A DNA stretch of 43,666 nucleotides from an uncultured Mailhella sp. GTDB taxonomy: Bacteria; Desulfobacterota; Desulfovibrionia; Desulfovibrionales; Desulfovibrionaceae. Position numbers and translations under genes: made by a program. Shown piece after piece: positions 1-9,271 of the stretch (its first letter is position 1; each line of letters begins with the position of its first letter). The stretch lies in NCBI GenBank assembly GCA_944322635.1, contig CALUPL010000028.1:1-43666 (forward strand). The letters are read 5' to 3'. The notes under the pieces were generated by a model. It did no database searches. It had not been told where the DNA came from and worked only from the letters and a program-made list of their open reading frames with translations.

Positions 1-418
1 GCATGACTTCCATGAACTGAGGCCCGTGAAACATGAGCGTCTTGATGGGCCGCTTGTCCGAAGAGCCCTGCCCCTCGATGCGGTTGTAGGTGCCGTCTTC
101 GTTCTTTTCAAACACCACGCCCCAGGATTCGAGTTCCTTCACTCTGTCGCCTATGGTGTCGAAGTGCTTTTTGAGCCAGTCCTGATCGTTGATGAAGAAG
201 CCTTCTTCCACGGCCTTGCCGTACCACAGGTCAAAAGAATCCTCTTCCTTGAGGTAGGCCTTGAACGAACCGGCGCCGAAAGTACCGCAGCCGCTCTTGC
301 CGACATAACCCTTGTCGAGCAGAATGACGTCGGCTCCGTTTTCCGCTGCCTTGACGGCCGCAAACGTTCCGGCAGGGCCGCCGCCGGCGACCACGACATC
401 GCATTGCAGAGTTTTCAT
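1..418 (-). CDS. FAD-dependent fumarate reductase/succinate dehydrogenase-type flavoprotein, N-terminal part (cut by window edge)
   Basis: The reading frame is open from an ATG at 418 to the window edge, giving about 139 residues. The N-terminus has a beta strand followed by the FAD dinucleotide-binding motif GGGPAG (residues 11-16), then an acidic end of the second strand (LLDKG) and a Gly-rich GKSGCGTFGAG stretch. These are typical of the FrdA/SdhA/AprA flavoprotein family, which moves electrons between FAD and a carboxylate-like substrate. The start is supported by AGGAG (425-429) six bases upstream. No signal peptide is visible, so it is probably cytoplasmic. It lies downstream of, and on the same strand as, the sigma-54 activator, and a second family member sits in the operon starting at 4014, which suggests a shared redox role. 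The substrate cannot be told from this fragment. Confidence 0.85.
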   Translation of the reverse strand, partial: MKTLQCDVVVAGGGPAGTFAAVKAAENGADVILLDKGYVGKSGCGTFGAGSFKAYLKEEDSFDLWYGKAVEEGFFINDQDWLKKHFDTIGDRVKELESWGVVFEKNEDGTYNRIEGQGSSDKRPIKTLMFHGPQFMEVM

Positions 419-691
419 GCATTTCTCCTGGTGAGCAAAGAAAGCGCTTTTTTCAAAAACATATAAAAAAACACTTTCATGACTTTCTTATGCAGCGTAC
501 ATGACGCGGCCCCCATGCTCAACCATAATTTTTAACCGCCATGCGTTCACAATGTTCCGAAAAATGTCCTGAACGCAGCTCAATTTTGAAAAATTTCCGT
601 ATCTGCCGACGGGGATTGCAGGCAAAACGCAGACGACGAGGACGACGTGCCTGTTCTGCCGCCCGGAAGCAGCACATTTTCGAATCGTTCA

Positions 692-3600
692 TCACAAAAT
701 TTTCCGCATTCCCGGAGTTTCGTCGCTCTCCCGGGAAATTCCGTATCGGCGCATCTTGGCATAAAGGGCCGAGCGGCTGATTTTTAGAATGGAAAGTGCT
801 CCATGGGCACCGTCTATGCGCCAGTTCGTCTTCCTAAGCGCGGCAAGAATGCACCGTTTTTCTGCCTCCTCAAGAGACATTCCCTCCGCCGGGGCATTCT
901 CCGGCGGCAGAGGCACTGCCCCGGCACTTCTTTCGACTCGGGGCGTCTGCACTTCAAACTCTTCCTGAAAACTGAGCATCCGTCCTCCGCTGAGAATCAC
1001 GGACTGCTCGACGACATTGCGCAGTTCACGGATGTTTCCCGGCCACGACCATTGCTCCAGCCGCCTGCAGCTGGCTTCCGAAAAGTCTCGCACGACCTCT
1101 CGACCGTGACGATGGGCAAAATGATGCAGATAGTACCTCGCCAGTGGAAGGATATCTTCACGACGTTCCCGGAGGGGAGGAATCTTCAGACATATGACGG
1201 CAATGCGGTAGTAAAGATCCGCACGAAACAGCCCCTTGCGCACAGCCTCTCCCAGGTTGCGGTTCGAAGCGGCCACGAGACGGAAATTGATGCTTATGGG
1301 ACGGGTTCCACCCACGCGCAGGAAATTTCTTTCCTGAAGCACACGGAGCAGCTTGGCCTGCACTCTGGGACTCGCCTCCGTAATCTCATCCAGAAAAAGC
1401 GTGCCGTTTTCGGCAAGTTCCACCAGACCGAGCTTGCTGTTCATGGCTCCGGTAAAGGCTCCCTTCTCATGGCCGAAAAACTCGCTTTCAAAAAGTTCGT
1501 CCTGCAGGCTTGCCATATTTATGGTGACAAGACGCCCGCTTCTGCCGCTGCGCTCATGAATGCGTCTTGCCAGCACTTCCTTGCCCACCCCGGACTCTCC
1601 GTTGAGCAGAACCGCAGCATCCGTGCCGGCGGCGTTGTCCACGTCGGCAAGAAAGCTCTGCATCTTCGGGGAAGCGCATATCATTTCCCGTACGTCCTTC
1701 CGGGGAACGGCGTCGCTCTGCCTTCTGCTGTCCATTTCCAGCGTAAGCATGCACGGCCACGTGAGCATGCGGCTTATATCGCGCAAAAGCGTTTCATCCA
1801 GAAGCACGCGCAGTCTTTCGGGGATTCTGCCCGCAAGACAGAGCACGTACATTCCGTAAGGACGGCAATCCAGAGGCAGTCCCACAAACATTCCGCGCCC
1901 CTCTCCCCTGTCTGCCAGACTGTCCAGCATGACAGGCTCCCCCTCGGCCACCAGCTCCGCAATCTCCTCTGCGGACGCAGGCACGGGGAATCGTTCATCC
2001 GTGCCCGCCGTGGTCTCCATGAGTCTGAGCGGTGCTGAAGGCTGGGAGCGATGATAAAGCCAGCCTTCCGACGCACCGAGCAGACGGCCCGATTCCGTGA
2101 TCAGTATGCGGGCAAACTCCTCGAACGACAGGCCGGAGCGGCGCGGAGCGAAAGTATCGCGGAAAGACTCCACCAGAGAACGTGCGGAAACACTGCCTTC
2201 CTCCTGCACCACGGCACAGGAAGGCACAAGGCGAAGCAGCCTGTCCGGCCACAGGGCCTTCAGATACGAATAGGAACGCCACGCCTCATGAACAAGCAGC
2301 TCAGCCTCCGCCTTATCCTCTTCCAGCAGCAGGGAAGCGAGAAACAGCCGGGACTGATCCGCTCCCATGGAGTTGTGGATGGAATCCAGCAAGGCTATGC
2401 TCTTTCTGTAAAAAAACATGGCCTCCTTTCTGTTTCCGCTTCTCTCGAACATCCTGCCGCGCACACGGAAGGCCACTCCCCGGAGCAGTTTGTTCGGGCC
2501 GACAAGGCAGCGGTCGAGCTCGTCCTCGAAGCAGTAGCAGGGCAGCGGAGGCAGTCGCTTTTCATGCAGCGACGCAAGCAGTTCCAGAAAAATGCCGTTG
2601 AGGTACACGGGGCGCTGATATCCTTCGGCTTCGGCCCTGGCGAGGGCCGGCCGGAGCACCTTGTAGGCCGCCGTCAGGTTGCTTGAAAACATATGATAGA
2701 AAGCAAGGTGCCGCAGCGTCGTCACCGAACTTGCCACATCCGTCCTTTTCGTCATGCCGGTAAGCGCCATGTCGAGCTGCTCTATGGCCTGCTCGCTTCT
2801 GCCCATGCGAAGGTACACGAAGGCCAGCTGACTGCGCAGATTGCGAGAAAGCGAGGAATTGCTGCTCACGTCGGCCTGACGCAGCCTGGTGAGCAGAAGT
2901 CCGGCCGCGAGGTCGAAATCCCCTCGATTGGCGGCCGCAAAGCTCCAGTGCCGGGCATAAAACATTTCAAAGTAGCGGCGCTGCTGAATGCGCATCTGAC
3001 GACTGGCTCTGGAAAAAAAGCTCATGGCCTGCTCGTAGTCGCCTTCCAGAAAGGCATAAATTCCCAGATACGGCACAGCCTTTTCCACAAGATCCGGATT
3101 CTTCAGCGTATCGAACACCTTTTTCCCGCGAGTCATGACGGCATGAAAATGAGGGTTGTTGTGCTCGGGAATGTTGCAGACATTGAGAGAACCTATGAGA
3201 AGATCCACCAGTGCGGTTTCTCCCTCATCTCCGAGTCCGAGAGATGTTTCCCTGACCTGAAGGAAAAACTGAGGAAGACCGGGAATGAATACCCCGGAAC
3301 AGACGATGAACAGATGAAGTTCCCGACACAGAGCAAGAAAGCGTTTGAGTTCCGGTGACGTTGACGGAGAAAACCTGCGCATTCTCTCCAGAGTGAACAT
3401 GAGCATGGCACGCACGTCATCCGAAGCAAGAGCCTGAATTCTTTCCTCCCCCAGCTTCAAAAGCGCTTCCAGGGCTCCCAGCTCCTCGCCGCAGGCCATA
3501 TCCATCAGAAAACGCTCAAAGGGAGAATCCCCTGAAAGCATCTTCAGCTCCTCCACGGCTTCCCTGTGCCGGAAAAGCAGCCCATCAAGATCCGCAGAGT

Positions 3601-3754
3601 TTTTCTCTCCCGGGCTTTCCGAAAATGACGGCCATTTCTGCAGCTCAGAGCCGGAAAGCCCCGCCAGAAGCTCCCGCCTGAAATTTTCGCCGAAAAGCTC
3701 CCGCACGAAGGCCGTTACCGTTACGCTTTCCGTCCATGCCGCAGTCTGTCTCAT
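692..3754 (-). CDS. Large sigma-54-dependent transcriptional activator (TPR-like/GAF-like N-terminus, AAA+, Fis HTH)
   Basis: This 1020-residue protein ends in a complete bacterial enhancer-binding module. It has a Walker A GESGVGKE, the sigma-54 contact loop GAFTGA, Walker B LFLDEI and an arginine-finger segment LFRADLYYRI, roughly residues 690-920. A Fis-type helix-turn-helix follows (KISRSALYAKMRRYGI, about 980-1000). The first ~500 residues are alpha-helical and repeat-like, as in TPR/MalT-type sensor regions, and are followed by a GAF-like segment. There is no receiver domain, so the signal is probably a ligand or protein sensed by the N-terminal half. GGAGG sits six bases before the ATG. 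The gene is divergent from the redox operon at 4014, which carries a sigma-54 promoter and paired upstream repeats, so that operon is the likely target. It is about twice the usual size of family members. Confidence 0.93.
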   Translation of the reverse strand: MRQTAAWTESVTVTAFVRELFGENFRRELLAGLSGSELQKWPSFSESPGEKNSADLDGLLFRHREAVEELKMLSGDSPFERFLMDMACGEELGALEALLKLGEERIQALASDDVRAMLMFTLERMRRFSPSTSPELKRFLALCRELHLFIVCSGVFIPGLPQFFLQVRETSLGLGDEGETALVDLLIGSLNVCNIPEHNNPHFHAVMTRGKKVFDTLKNPDLVEKAVPYLGIYAFLEGDYEQAMSFFSRASRQMRIQQRRYFEMFYARHWSFAAANRGDFDLAAGLLLTRLRQADVSSNSSLSRNLRSQLAFVYLRMGRSEQAIEQLDMALTGMTKRTDVASSVTTLRHLAFYHMFSSNLTAAYKVLRPALARAEAEGYQRPVYLNGIFLELLASLHEKRLPPLPCYCFEDELDRCLVGPNKLLRGVAFRVRGRMFERSGNRKEAMFFYRKSIALLDSIHNSMGADQSRLFLASLLLEEDKAEAELLVHEAWRSYSYLKALWPDRLLRLVPSCAVVQEEGSVSARSLVESFRDTFAPRRSGLSFEEFARILITESGRLLGASEGWLYHRSQPSAPLRLMETTAGTDERFPVPASAEEIAELVAEGEPVMLDSLADRGEGRGMFVGLPLDCRPYGMYVLCLAGRIPERLRVLLDETLLRDISRMLTWPCMLTLEMDSRRQSDAVPRKDVREMICASPKMQSFLADVDNAAGTDAAVLLNGESGVGKEVLARRIHERSGRSGRLVTINMASLQDELFESEFFGHEKGAFTGAMNSKLGLVELAENGTLFLDEITEASPRVQAKLLRVLQERNFLRVGGTRPISINFRLVAASNRNLGEAVRKGLFRADLYYRIAVICLKIPPLRERREDILPLARYYLHHFAHRHGREVVRDFSEASCRRLEQWSWPGNIRELRNVVEQSVILSGGRMLSFQEEFEVQTPRVERSAGAVPLPPENAPAEGMSLEEAEKRCILAALRKTNWRIDGAHGALSILKISRSALYAKMRRYGISRESDETPGMRKIL

Positions 3755-3816
3755 GTTGTTCCTCCCGAGCGTCCTTCCGGTCGGCCGGATTTTCCGGCCT
3801 GTACCCGCACAGAATA

Positions 3817-3866
3817 GCTGTATTTTTTACGTACAGCAATAAACGTTTTTGTGTTTTTTATGTACA
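3817..3866. promoter_or_regulatory. Tandem 17-bp upstream activating sequences
   Basis: Two copies of TGTRTTTTTTAYGTACA lie at 3819-3835 and 3850-3866, differing at two positions. Their starts are 31 bp apart, about three helical turns, so both would face the same side of the DNA. The first copy is also a palindrome with perfect GCTGTA/TACAGC arms (3817-3822 and 3832-3837). They sit 66-115 bp upstream of the -24 element at 3932, the usual place for enhancer sites of sigma-54 activators, and between the activator gene and the operon. The binding protein is inferred, not shown. Confidence 0.7.
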
Positions 3867-3931
3867 ATATCTTCTTGATTCAGAACTTCAACAAAGCATA
3901 AAAATAAAATAAAAATAATATGTTATAATAC

Positions 3932-3947
3932 TGGTACGCTTCTTGCA
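3932..3947 (+). promoter_or_regulatory. Sigma-54 (-24/-12) promoter of the redox operon
   Basis: The sequence TGGTACGCTTCTTGCA matches the consensus TGGCACGNNNNTTGCW at all but one defined position. The essential GG (3933-3934) and GC (3945-3946) are separated by exactly 10 bp. The predicted transcript start is near 3958, 56 bases before the ATG at 4014. The adjacent sigma-54 activator gene makes the assignment stronger. Confidence 0.85.
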
Positions 3948-4013
3948 TCATGGCCGGCAATCATTTCAACGCGATTTTCACGTTCCGTCATTGCAACCTG
4001 ACAAGGAGCTTCC

Positions 4014-5654
4014 ATGATTCAAAGCATCGATCCCGCAGCCTGTACCGGATGCGGCACCTGCACAAAAACCTGCCCGCTCGACGTCTTCCGTCTCGTCACG
4101 CAGCAGGAGGAAATATCCCCCTGCATGGCGGCCTGCCCCGCCGGCGTGGACATTCGCAGAAACAACTACCTCATTCAGCAGGGCCGTCTGGATGAGGCCG
4201 CACAAAACTTCCTGAACTTCAATCCCTTTCCCGTCATCACCGGCCGCGTGTGCTTCCATCCCTGCGAATCGAAGTGCTCCCGTGCCAAGGTGGATGAGGC
4301 CGTCAACATCAATGCCGTGGAACAGGTGCTCGGAGACCGGCTCATGGACATTCCTCAGGAAGCGGCCGTCCAGCGGCACATCACCAGGGTCGCCGTGATC
4401 GGTTCCGGCCCTGCCGGGCTTTCCTGCGCCTGGTATCTCGCCCAGATGGGGTATCCCGTCACGGTGTTCGAGGCTAAGCCCTTCCCCGGCGGAATGCTGC
4501 GCTACGACATCCCCGCCTACCGTCTGCCCGATGAAGTCATTGCTTCCCAGGTGGAACGACTGGAGCGGCTGGGCGTAAAATTCTGCTGCAACACCCTTGT
4601 GGGCGACAATGCCGACGTCAGCATCAGCGATCTGAAAAAGCGCGGCTTCAAGGCCGTCATGCTGGCCCCCGGCGCAAGCGCAGCCAGAAAGGTGGACATC
4701 GAGGGCGTTGAGGCCGAAGGCGTTCACTGGGGGCTCGACTTCCTCTGCGCCTGCCGCAGTGATGAAAAACCTGAAATCTCCGGCGACGTCGTGGTCATAG
4801 GCGGAGGCGACGTGGCCGTGGACGCAGCCATCACGGCAAAACGTCTCGGCGCCTCCCGCGTGCACATGGCCTGTCTTGAATCCCGCGATGCCATGCCCGC
4901 CTATCCCCACAATCAGAAAGATGCCGAAAACGAAGGCGTGGAATTCCACTGCGGCTTCGGCCCGGCTCGCATTCTCACGGAAGACGGCCGCGTTTCCGGC
5001 ATCGAACTTTTCGCCTGCACCAGCCTCAAGGATGAATCCGGCCGCTTCAATCCTCAGTTCGACGAATCCTCCAAGCTGCATCTTGCCGCCTCGCACGTTA
5101 TTTTCGCCATAGGCCAGAAGTCCGAACTGGACGGCTTTGCCGGCGATGTCACGGTGGAACGCGGACGCATCACCACGGAAGAAGTCACCTTCGCAACCTC
5201 GGCATGGGGCATTTTTGCCGCAGGCGATGCGGCCACCGGCCCCTCCTCCGTGGTATCCGCCATTGCCGGAGGCAGAGAATGCGCCATATCCATCGACCGC
5301 ATGCTGAAGGGAGCGGACATGACCGGCGAAAGAGCCCGAAAGCGCCCCTGTGTGCCGGAAGAAAAGCTGCCCGGTGAAGGCATACGCCACGAACCCCGCC
5401 ATGAACGCGAACTTCTTCCCGCCGATCCCGAGCACCCCTTTGCGGAACACACGAAGCCGCTGGACATGGAAGCGTGCTTTGCCGAAGCGCTGCGCTGCAT
5501 GACCTGCGGCAGCAAGTCCCGCATCACCTATACCGACGACTGCATGACCTGTTTCAACTGCGAGCTCAACTGTCCCTCCGGCGCCATATTCGTTCATCCC
5601 TTCAAAGAACGCTTCGCCAGAACCCTTGACCAGATTGAAGTCGCCAAGAGCTGA
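4014..5654 (+). CDS. GltD-like NAD(P)H:FAD oxidoreductase with N- and C-terminal 4Fe-4S clusters
   Basis: This 546-residue cytoplasmic protein starts with a ferredoxin-type cluster motif (C10, C13, C16, C20 followed by Pro). A second Cys-rich block follows (CMAACP, then VCFHPCESKC) like the Fe-S domain of glutamate synthase small subunit and dihydropyrimidine dehydrogenase. Next come an FAD motif GSGPAG, an NAD(P)-binding motif GGGDVAVDAA, and a C-terminal cluster CMTCFNCELNCP. The family passes electrons between NAD(P)H, FAD and iron-sulfur centres. With a fumarate-reductase-like flavoprotein 14 bases downstream, it probably supplies that enzyme with electrons from NAD(P)H or ferredoxin. AAGGAG precedes the start. 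No gltB-type large subunit is nearby, which argues against glutamate synthesis. Confidence 0.9.
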   Translation: MIQSIDPAACTGCGTCTKTCPLDVFRLVTQQEEISPCMAACPAGVDIRRNNYLIQQGRLDEAAQNFLNFNPFPVITGRVCFHPCESKCSRAKVDEAVNINAVEQVLGDRLMDIPQEAAVQRHITRVAVIGSGPAGLSCAWYLAQMGYPVTVFEAKPFPGGMLRYDIPAYRLPDEVIASQVERLERLGVKFCCNTLVGDNADVSISDLKKRGFKAVMLAPGASAARKVDIEGVEAEGVHWGLDFLCACRSDEKPEISGDVVVIGGGDVAVDAAITAKRLGASRVHMACLESRDAMPAYPHNQKDAENEGVEFHCGFGPARILTEDGRVSGIELFACTSLKDESGRFNPQFDESSKLHLAASHVIFAIGQKSELDGFAGDVTVERGRITTEEVTFATSAWGIFAAGDAATGPSSVVSAIAGGRECAISIDRMLKGADMTGERARKRPCVPEEKLPGEGIRHEPRHERELLPADPEHPFAEHTKPLDMEACFAEALRCMTCGSKSRITYTDDCMTCFNCELNCPSGAIFVHPFKERFARTLDQIEVAKS

Positions 5655-5668
5655 ACCCGGAGGATATC

Positions 5669-7387
5669 ATGAAAGAAACCAGAGGATACGAATACTCGAC
5701 CGACCTTCTCGTCATAGGCTGCGGCTTCAGCGGCATGTGGGCCGCCATGCGGGCCAAGGACTTTCTTGACGACGTTCTGGTGGTGGACAAGGGCCCCCGC
5801 GACTGGGGCGGACTCGGCGGACTTTCCGGCGGCGACATGATCGTGAAGCAGCCCGACATGAATCTCGACGACCTGCTCGACGATCTCGTGTACTACTACG
5901 ACGGCCTGGCGGATCAGCGCATTCTCGGCCAGATACTCACCCAGTCCTACGAACGCTTCATGGACTTCGAAAACTGGGGCCACAAGTTCGTGCGCAACGA
6001 CAAGGGAGAGCTGTGCTTCATTCCGCAGCGAGCGCTCGACCACATGCGCTATTACTACTATCACCCCTACGGCATGGGCGGCATTGAAAAGGCCCGCCTG
6101 CTCAAGCAGGAATGCGAAAAGCGCGGCGTGCGCCGCCTCGGCCGCACCGTCATCACCGACGTCATCACCGACGGCGAACGTGTGACCGGCGCCGTAGGCT
6201 TCCATTCCCAGAGCGGCGTTCCGGTCTTCATCAAAGCGCGCGCCGTACTGCTGGCCACCAATACCGGCGGCTGGAAGCCCTCCTATCACCAGAACACTCC
6301 GGCCAGCGAAGGCGTGAGCATTGCCTGGAACGCAGGCTGCGCCATGCGCAACTTCGAATTCTGGAAGGTATGGAACGTACCCGTGGACTTCGCCTGGGAA
6401 GGCCAGACCGGCCTTCTGCCAAAGGGAGCGCGCTTTCTCAACAACAAGGGCGAAGACTTCATGCGCAAATACTCGCCCAAGTTCGGCGCCAAGGCCGATC
6501 CCCACTACAATACGCGCGGCATGGTGTGCGAAGTGCGGGCGGGCAACGGCCCCATAGTGTTCGACTGCAGCCAGATGAAGCCCGAAGACGTGGAAACCAT
6601 GCGTCCGCGCGCCGGATGGATGGGACTCAACGACAAGAAGCTGCGCGCCATGGGCATAGACTTCTTTGCACAGAAGCTCCAGTGGATGCCGCAGGTACGC
6701 CATACCTACGGCGGCATAGTGGCCGATCTCGACGGCTCCACGGCCGTGAAGGGTCTTTACGCCGCAGGCCTTGCCCGCAACCCCGACCCCGGCGTGTACA
6801 TGGGCGGCTGGGCCACCTGCATTACCGCTACCACGGGATATTCCGCAGGCGAAGCCGCAGCACATTTCGTGCAGGGCCACGACGCAGTCCCCTTCGACAA
6901 GGCTCTGGCGGCAGAAAAGCTGAACGGCCTGCTCAAATACCTAGGCAGAGACGGCATTGCGCCCAAGGACGTCATTGACGACATGCGCACCGTCATGAGC
7001 GCTCCTGACATCGCCCTCATGAAGACCGGTCGTGGACTCACCCGCGGACTCGACCGCGTGGCCGAAGTACGCGAGGAATTCGCGCCCCGCATGGGCGCGC
7101 GCGACGCGCACGAACTCGCCAAGCTCTTCGAGGCGCAGTCCACCATTCTCCTTACGGATCTCAGCCTCACCGCAGCGCTTACCCGCAAGGAATCGCGCGC
7201 CGGACACTTCCGCGAGGACTTCCCCGAACGCGACAACGCCCACTGGCTCAAGTGGATAGAACAGAAGCAGGTGGACGGCAGACGCGAACTGCACACCGTT
7301 CCCGTGCCCATCGACGAATATCCGGTCAAGCCCTACCGCTACTACATGGACAACTTCAACTGGCCTGATCACCGGCATGCAGGCTAG
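5669..7387 (+). CDS. Fumarate reductase-like FAD flavoprotein (FrdA/AprA family)
   Basis: The 572-residue protein begins with an FAD-binding strand and GCGFSG motif (residues 18-23), then VVDKG and a Gly-rich GGLGGLSGG loop. A central capping segment includes LLPKGARFLNNKGEDFMRKY, comparable to the substrate-domain part of fumarate reductases. Near the end is the second FAD contact, VKGLYAAGLARNPDPG. The loop that carries the covalent FAD histidine in membrane FrdA is absent, so FAD is probably non-covalent, as in AprA and soluble reductases. It has no twin-arginine or Sec signal. It follows the Fe-S/FAD oxidoreductase by 14 bases (AGGA-containing spacer) and precedes an anion permease, so reduction of an imported carboxylate-like compound is a reasonable inference. 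The substrate is unknown. Confidence 0.88.
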   Translation: MKETRGYEYSTDLLVIGCGFSGMWAAMRAKDFLDDVLVVDKGPRDWGGLGGLSGGDMIVKQPDMNLDDLLDDLVYYYDGLADQRILGQILTQSYERFMDFENWGHKFVRNDKGELCFIPQRALDHMRYYYYHPYGMGGIEKARLLKQECEKRGVRRLGRTVITDVITDGERVTGAVGFHSQSGVPVFIKARAVLLATNTGGWKPSYHQNTPASEGVSIAWNAGCAMRNFEFWKVWNVPVDFAWEGQTGLLPKGARFLNNKGEDFMRKYSPKFGAKADPHYNTRGMVCEVRAGNGPIVFDCSQMKPEDVETMRPRAGWMGLNDKKLRAMGIDFFAQKLQWMPQVRHTYGGIVADLDGSTAVKGLYAAGLARNPDPGVYMGGWATCITATTGYSAGEAAAHFVQGHDAVPFDKALAAEKLNGLLKYLGRDGIAPKDVIDDMRTVMSAPDIALMKTGRGLTRGLDRVAEVREEFAPRMGARDAHELAKLFEAQSTILLTDLSLTAALTRKESRAGHFREDFPERDNAHWLKWIEQKQVDGRRELHTVPVPIDEYPVKPYRYYMDNFNWPDHRHAG

Positions 7388-7438
7388 TTCCGCCCGCAGC
7401 GGAACCTTCCGGCGCGGCCGTCCCCCGGCGGTCGCGCC
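7387..7438 (+). other. Two intercistronic hairpins
   Basis: The first has perfect 7-bp arms GTTCCGC/GCGGAAC (7387-7393, 7399-7405). The second has 10-bp arms with one G-U pair (7411-7420, 7429-7438). There is no T-run, so these look more like an RNA processing or stability element, or a partial terminator that lowers permease expression, than a full intrinsic terminator. Confidence 0.5.
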
Positions 7439-7489
7439 CCTCTCCTGCCCTCCCGCGTGAAAAATATCCCATCTTATTCGAGGAAAAGC

Positions 7490-8952
7490 ATGAGCACTGC
7501 TATTTCGGCAAAAAAACGCCCCCTTTCCCTTTCCTACTACATCCACACGGCCGTCTGCCTCATCATCATGTTCGGCGTGGGCAGCTTCCTCCCCTTGCTC
7601 CGCTCACCCCTCTGGGCATGAATCTCGTCGGCATATTCCTCGGCGTACTGTACGGCTGGATATTCATTGAAATCGTCTGGCCGAGCCTTGCAGGCCTTCT
7701 CGCCATGATGCTCATAGGCGGCATGACTCCCGTGAAGCTGCTCAACAACAGCTTCGGTCACCCCATCGTGCAGATGATGTTCTTCATCTTCGTGTTCTGC
7801 GCAACCATCAACTACTACAGCCTTTCCAAATTCATCTCTCTGTGGTTCATCACAAGAAAATGCGTGTGCGGGAAACCCTGGCTGTTCACGTTCACCTTTC
7901 TCGCCTCCATGTTCATACTCGGCGCGCTCACCAGCGCCTCGCCCGCAGCACTCATAGGCTGGAGCATTCTCTACGGCGTGTGCGAGGTCTGCGGCTATAA
8001 AAGAGGCGACGGCTACCCCACCATGATGGTGTTCGGCATCGTGTTCGCCACGCAGATAGGCCAGTCCATGATTCCCTTCAAGCAGGTGGCCCTCACAGTG
8101 TTCAGCGCCTACGAAACCATGTCCGGCAGCGGCATCGACTACGCGAAGTACATGATCATTGCCTGCTTCATCTGCGTTCTCTGCTCGCTGTTCTTCATTC
8201 TCATGGGCAAATACGTGTTCAGACCGGACATGTCGAAGCTGCGCGATCTCAAGGCCGACGACCTCGACAGCGAGGGTGCACTCAACCTCAACAACGTACA
8301 GAAAACCATTCTTGTCTTCCTTTTCATGCTGGTGCTGCTTCTTCTTGCGCCAAGCTTCCTGCCCGCCGACTTCTTCCTCACCCGTTTCCTCAAGGCCATA
8401 GACAATACCGGCGTCGTCATTCTGCTTGTAACCATCATGGCCTGCATACGCGTGGACGGAAAGCCGCTGCTCAACTTCAAGGTCATGGTCGATTCCGGCG
8501 TAACCTGGGGCATCGTGCTGCTTCTCGCCTTCGTTCAGCCGCTCACCATAGGCATGGCCGCTCCGAACAGCGGCATCACCGACTTCCTCATGGGCCTCAT
8601 CATGCCGCTCTTCGGTGAAAGCTCTCCCATGACCTTCGCCCTCATCATCGGCTTCGGCGCCATGCTGCTTACCCAGGTCATGAACAACGGCGCCGTAGGC
8701 GTAGTGCTCATGCCCGTGATCTACAGCTTCAGCCAGGCCACCGGCATGGCTCCTGAAATTCCCCTCATCATGGTGGTCATGTGCGTGCACTTCGCCTTCC
8801 TCACGCCCGCCGCAAGTGCCAGCGCAGCCCTGTTGCACGGCAACGAGTGGAGCAACACCGCCGTCATCTGGAAAACCGCGCCCATTGCCATCATAGGCGC
8901 CTACCTCTCCACGGCCATCGTCACCATGATACTCGGCCCCGTGCTCTTCTGA
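7490..8952 (+). CDS. SLC13/DASS-type anion permease with a 5' frameshift
   Basis: The uninterrupted part is an ATG at 7618 to the stop at 8952, 444 residues with about ten hydrophobic helices and a VMNNGAVGVV-type re-entrant motif like those of divalent anion:Na+ symporters. The natural start is more likely the ATG at 7490, with GAGGA at 7480-7484. That frame encodes a polar start and the first membrane helix (YYIHTAVCLIIMFGVGSFLP) but ends at TGA 7619-7621. Adding one base in the CCCC run at 7591-7594 joins both frames and restores a typical family segment, PLAPLTPLGMNLVG. Either the gene carries a one-base deletion or the sequence has an error. The TGA overlaps the internal ATG as ATGA, so coupled translation of a split protein is also possible. 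It probably imports the substrate of the upstream flavoprotein. Confidence 0.82.
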
Positions 8953-9065
8953 TCATCGGAAAACAAAATCTTCCTGTAGTCTTCTGCTTTCTTTCCGGCT
9001 GCCGACACAGGTGGGCCGGAAAAAACAAAGGACGGATTCCCCCTCCGTCTGCCCTCCTCAAACCA

Positions 9066-9110
9066 GGAGAGCTCCCGAAAAAACTTCCCGGGAGCTCTCC
9101 GCATTTTAAG
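9066..9110. terminator. Strong hairpin between convergent genes
   Basis: Perfect 12-bp arms (9066-9077 and 9089-9100) enclose an 11-base loop, followed on the plus strand by a short ATTTT. It lies just downstream of the permease and probably ends the redox operon transcript. The T-run is weak. Confidence 0.6.
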
Positions 9111-9196
9111 ACGACGACAGGCTGAAGGAGAAAGTCCTTCCTTATGAACGTAAATACCGCGCCGCTCAACGGCACGCACGCGGATAAGCCGTCAAA

Positions 9197-9243
9197 CATG
9201 AAGTGCACCGGCAAGGCTCATGGCCCGTTCGGTGCACTTCATG
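9197..9243 (-). terminator. 14-bp inverted repeat downstream of glnB
   Basis: Perfect 14-bp arms (9197-9210, 9230-9243) with a 19-base loop lie 29 bases after the glnB stop. On the minus strand the stem is followed only by TTTG, so it is a candidate terminator or transcript-stabilising end. Confidence 0.5.
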
Positions 9244-9271
9244 CATCTTTTCCGATTTTCGTCCGGCTCTT

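Noticed and set aside
459..474. AT-rich ACATATAAAAAAACAC upstream of the first flavoprotein resembles the 17-bp enhancer-like sites at 3819 and 3850 on the other strand.
   Set aside because: It differs by an insertion and several bases, and no -24/-12 promoter with correct spacing was found near it.
3978..5597. 539-codon minus-strand frame opposite the oxidoreductase gene.
   Set aside because: It is antisense to a gene with clear Fe-S, FAD and NAD(P) motifs; the translated sequence shows no domain.
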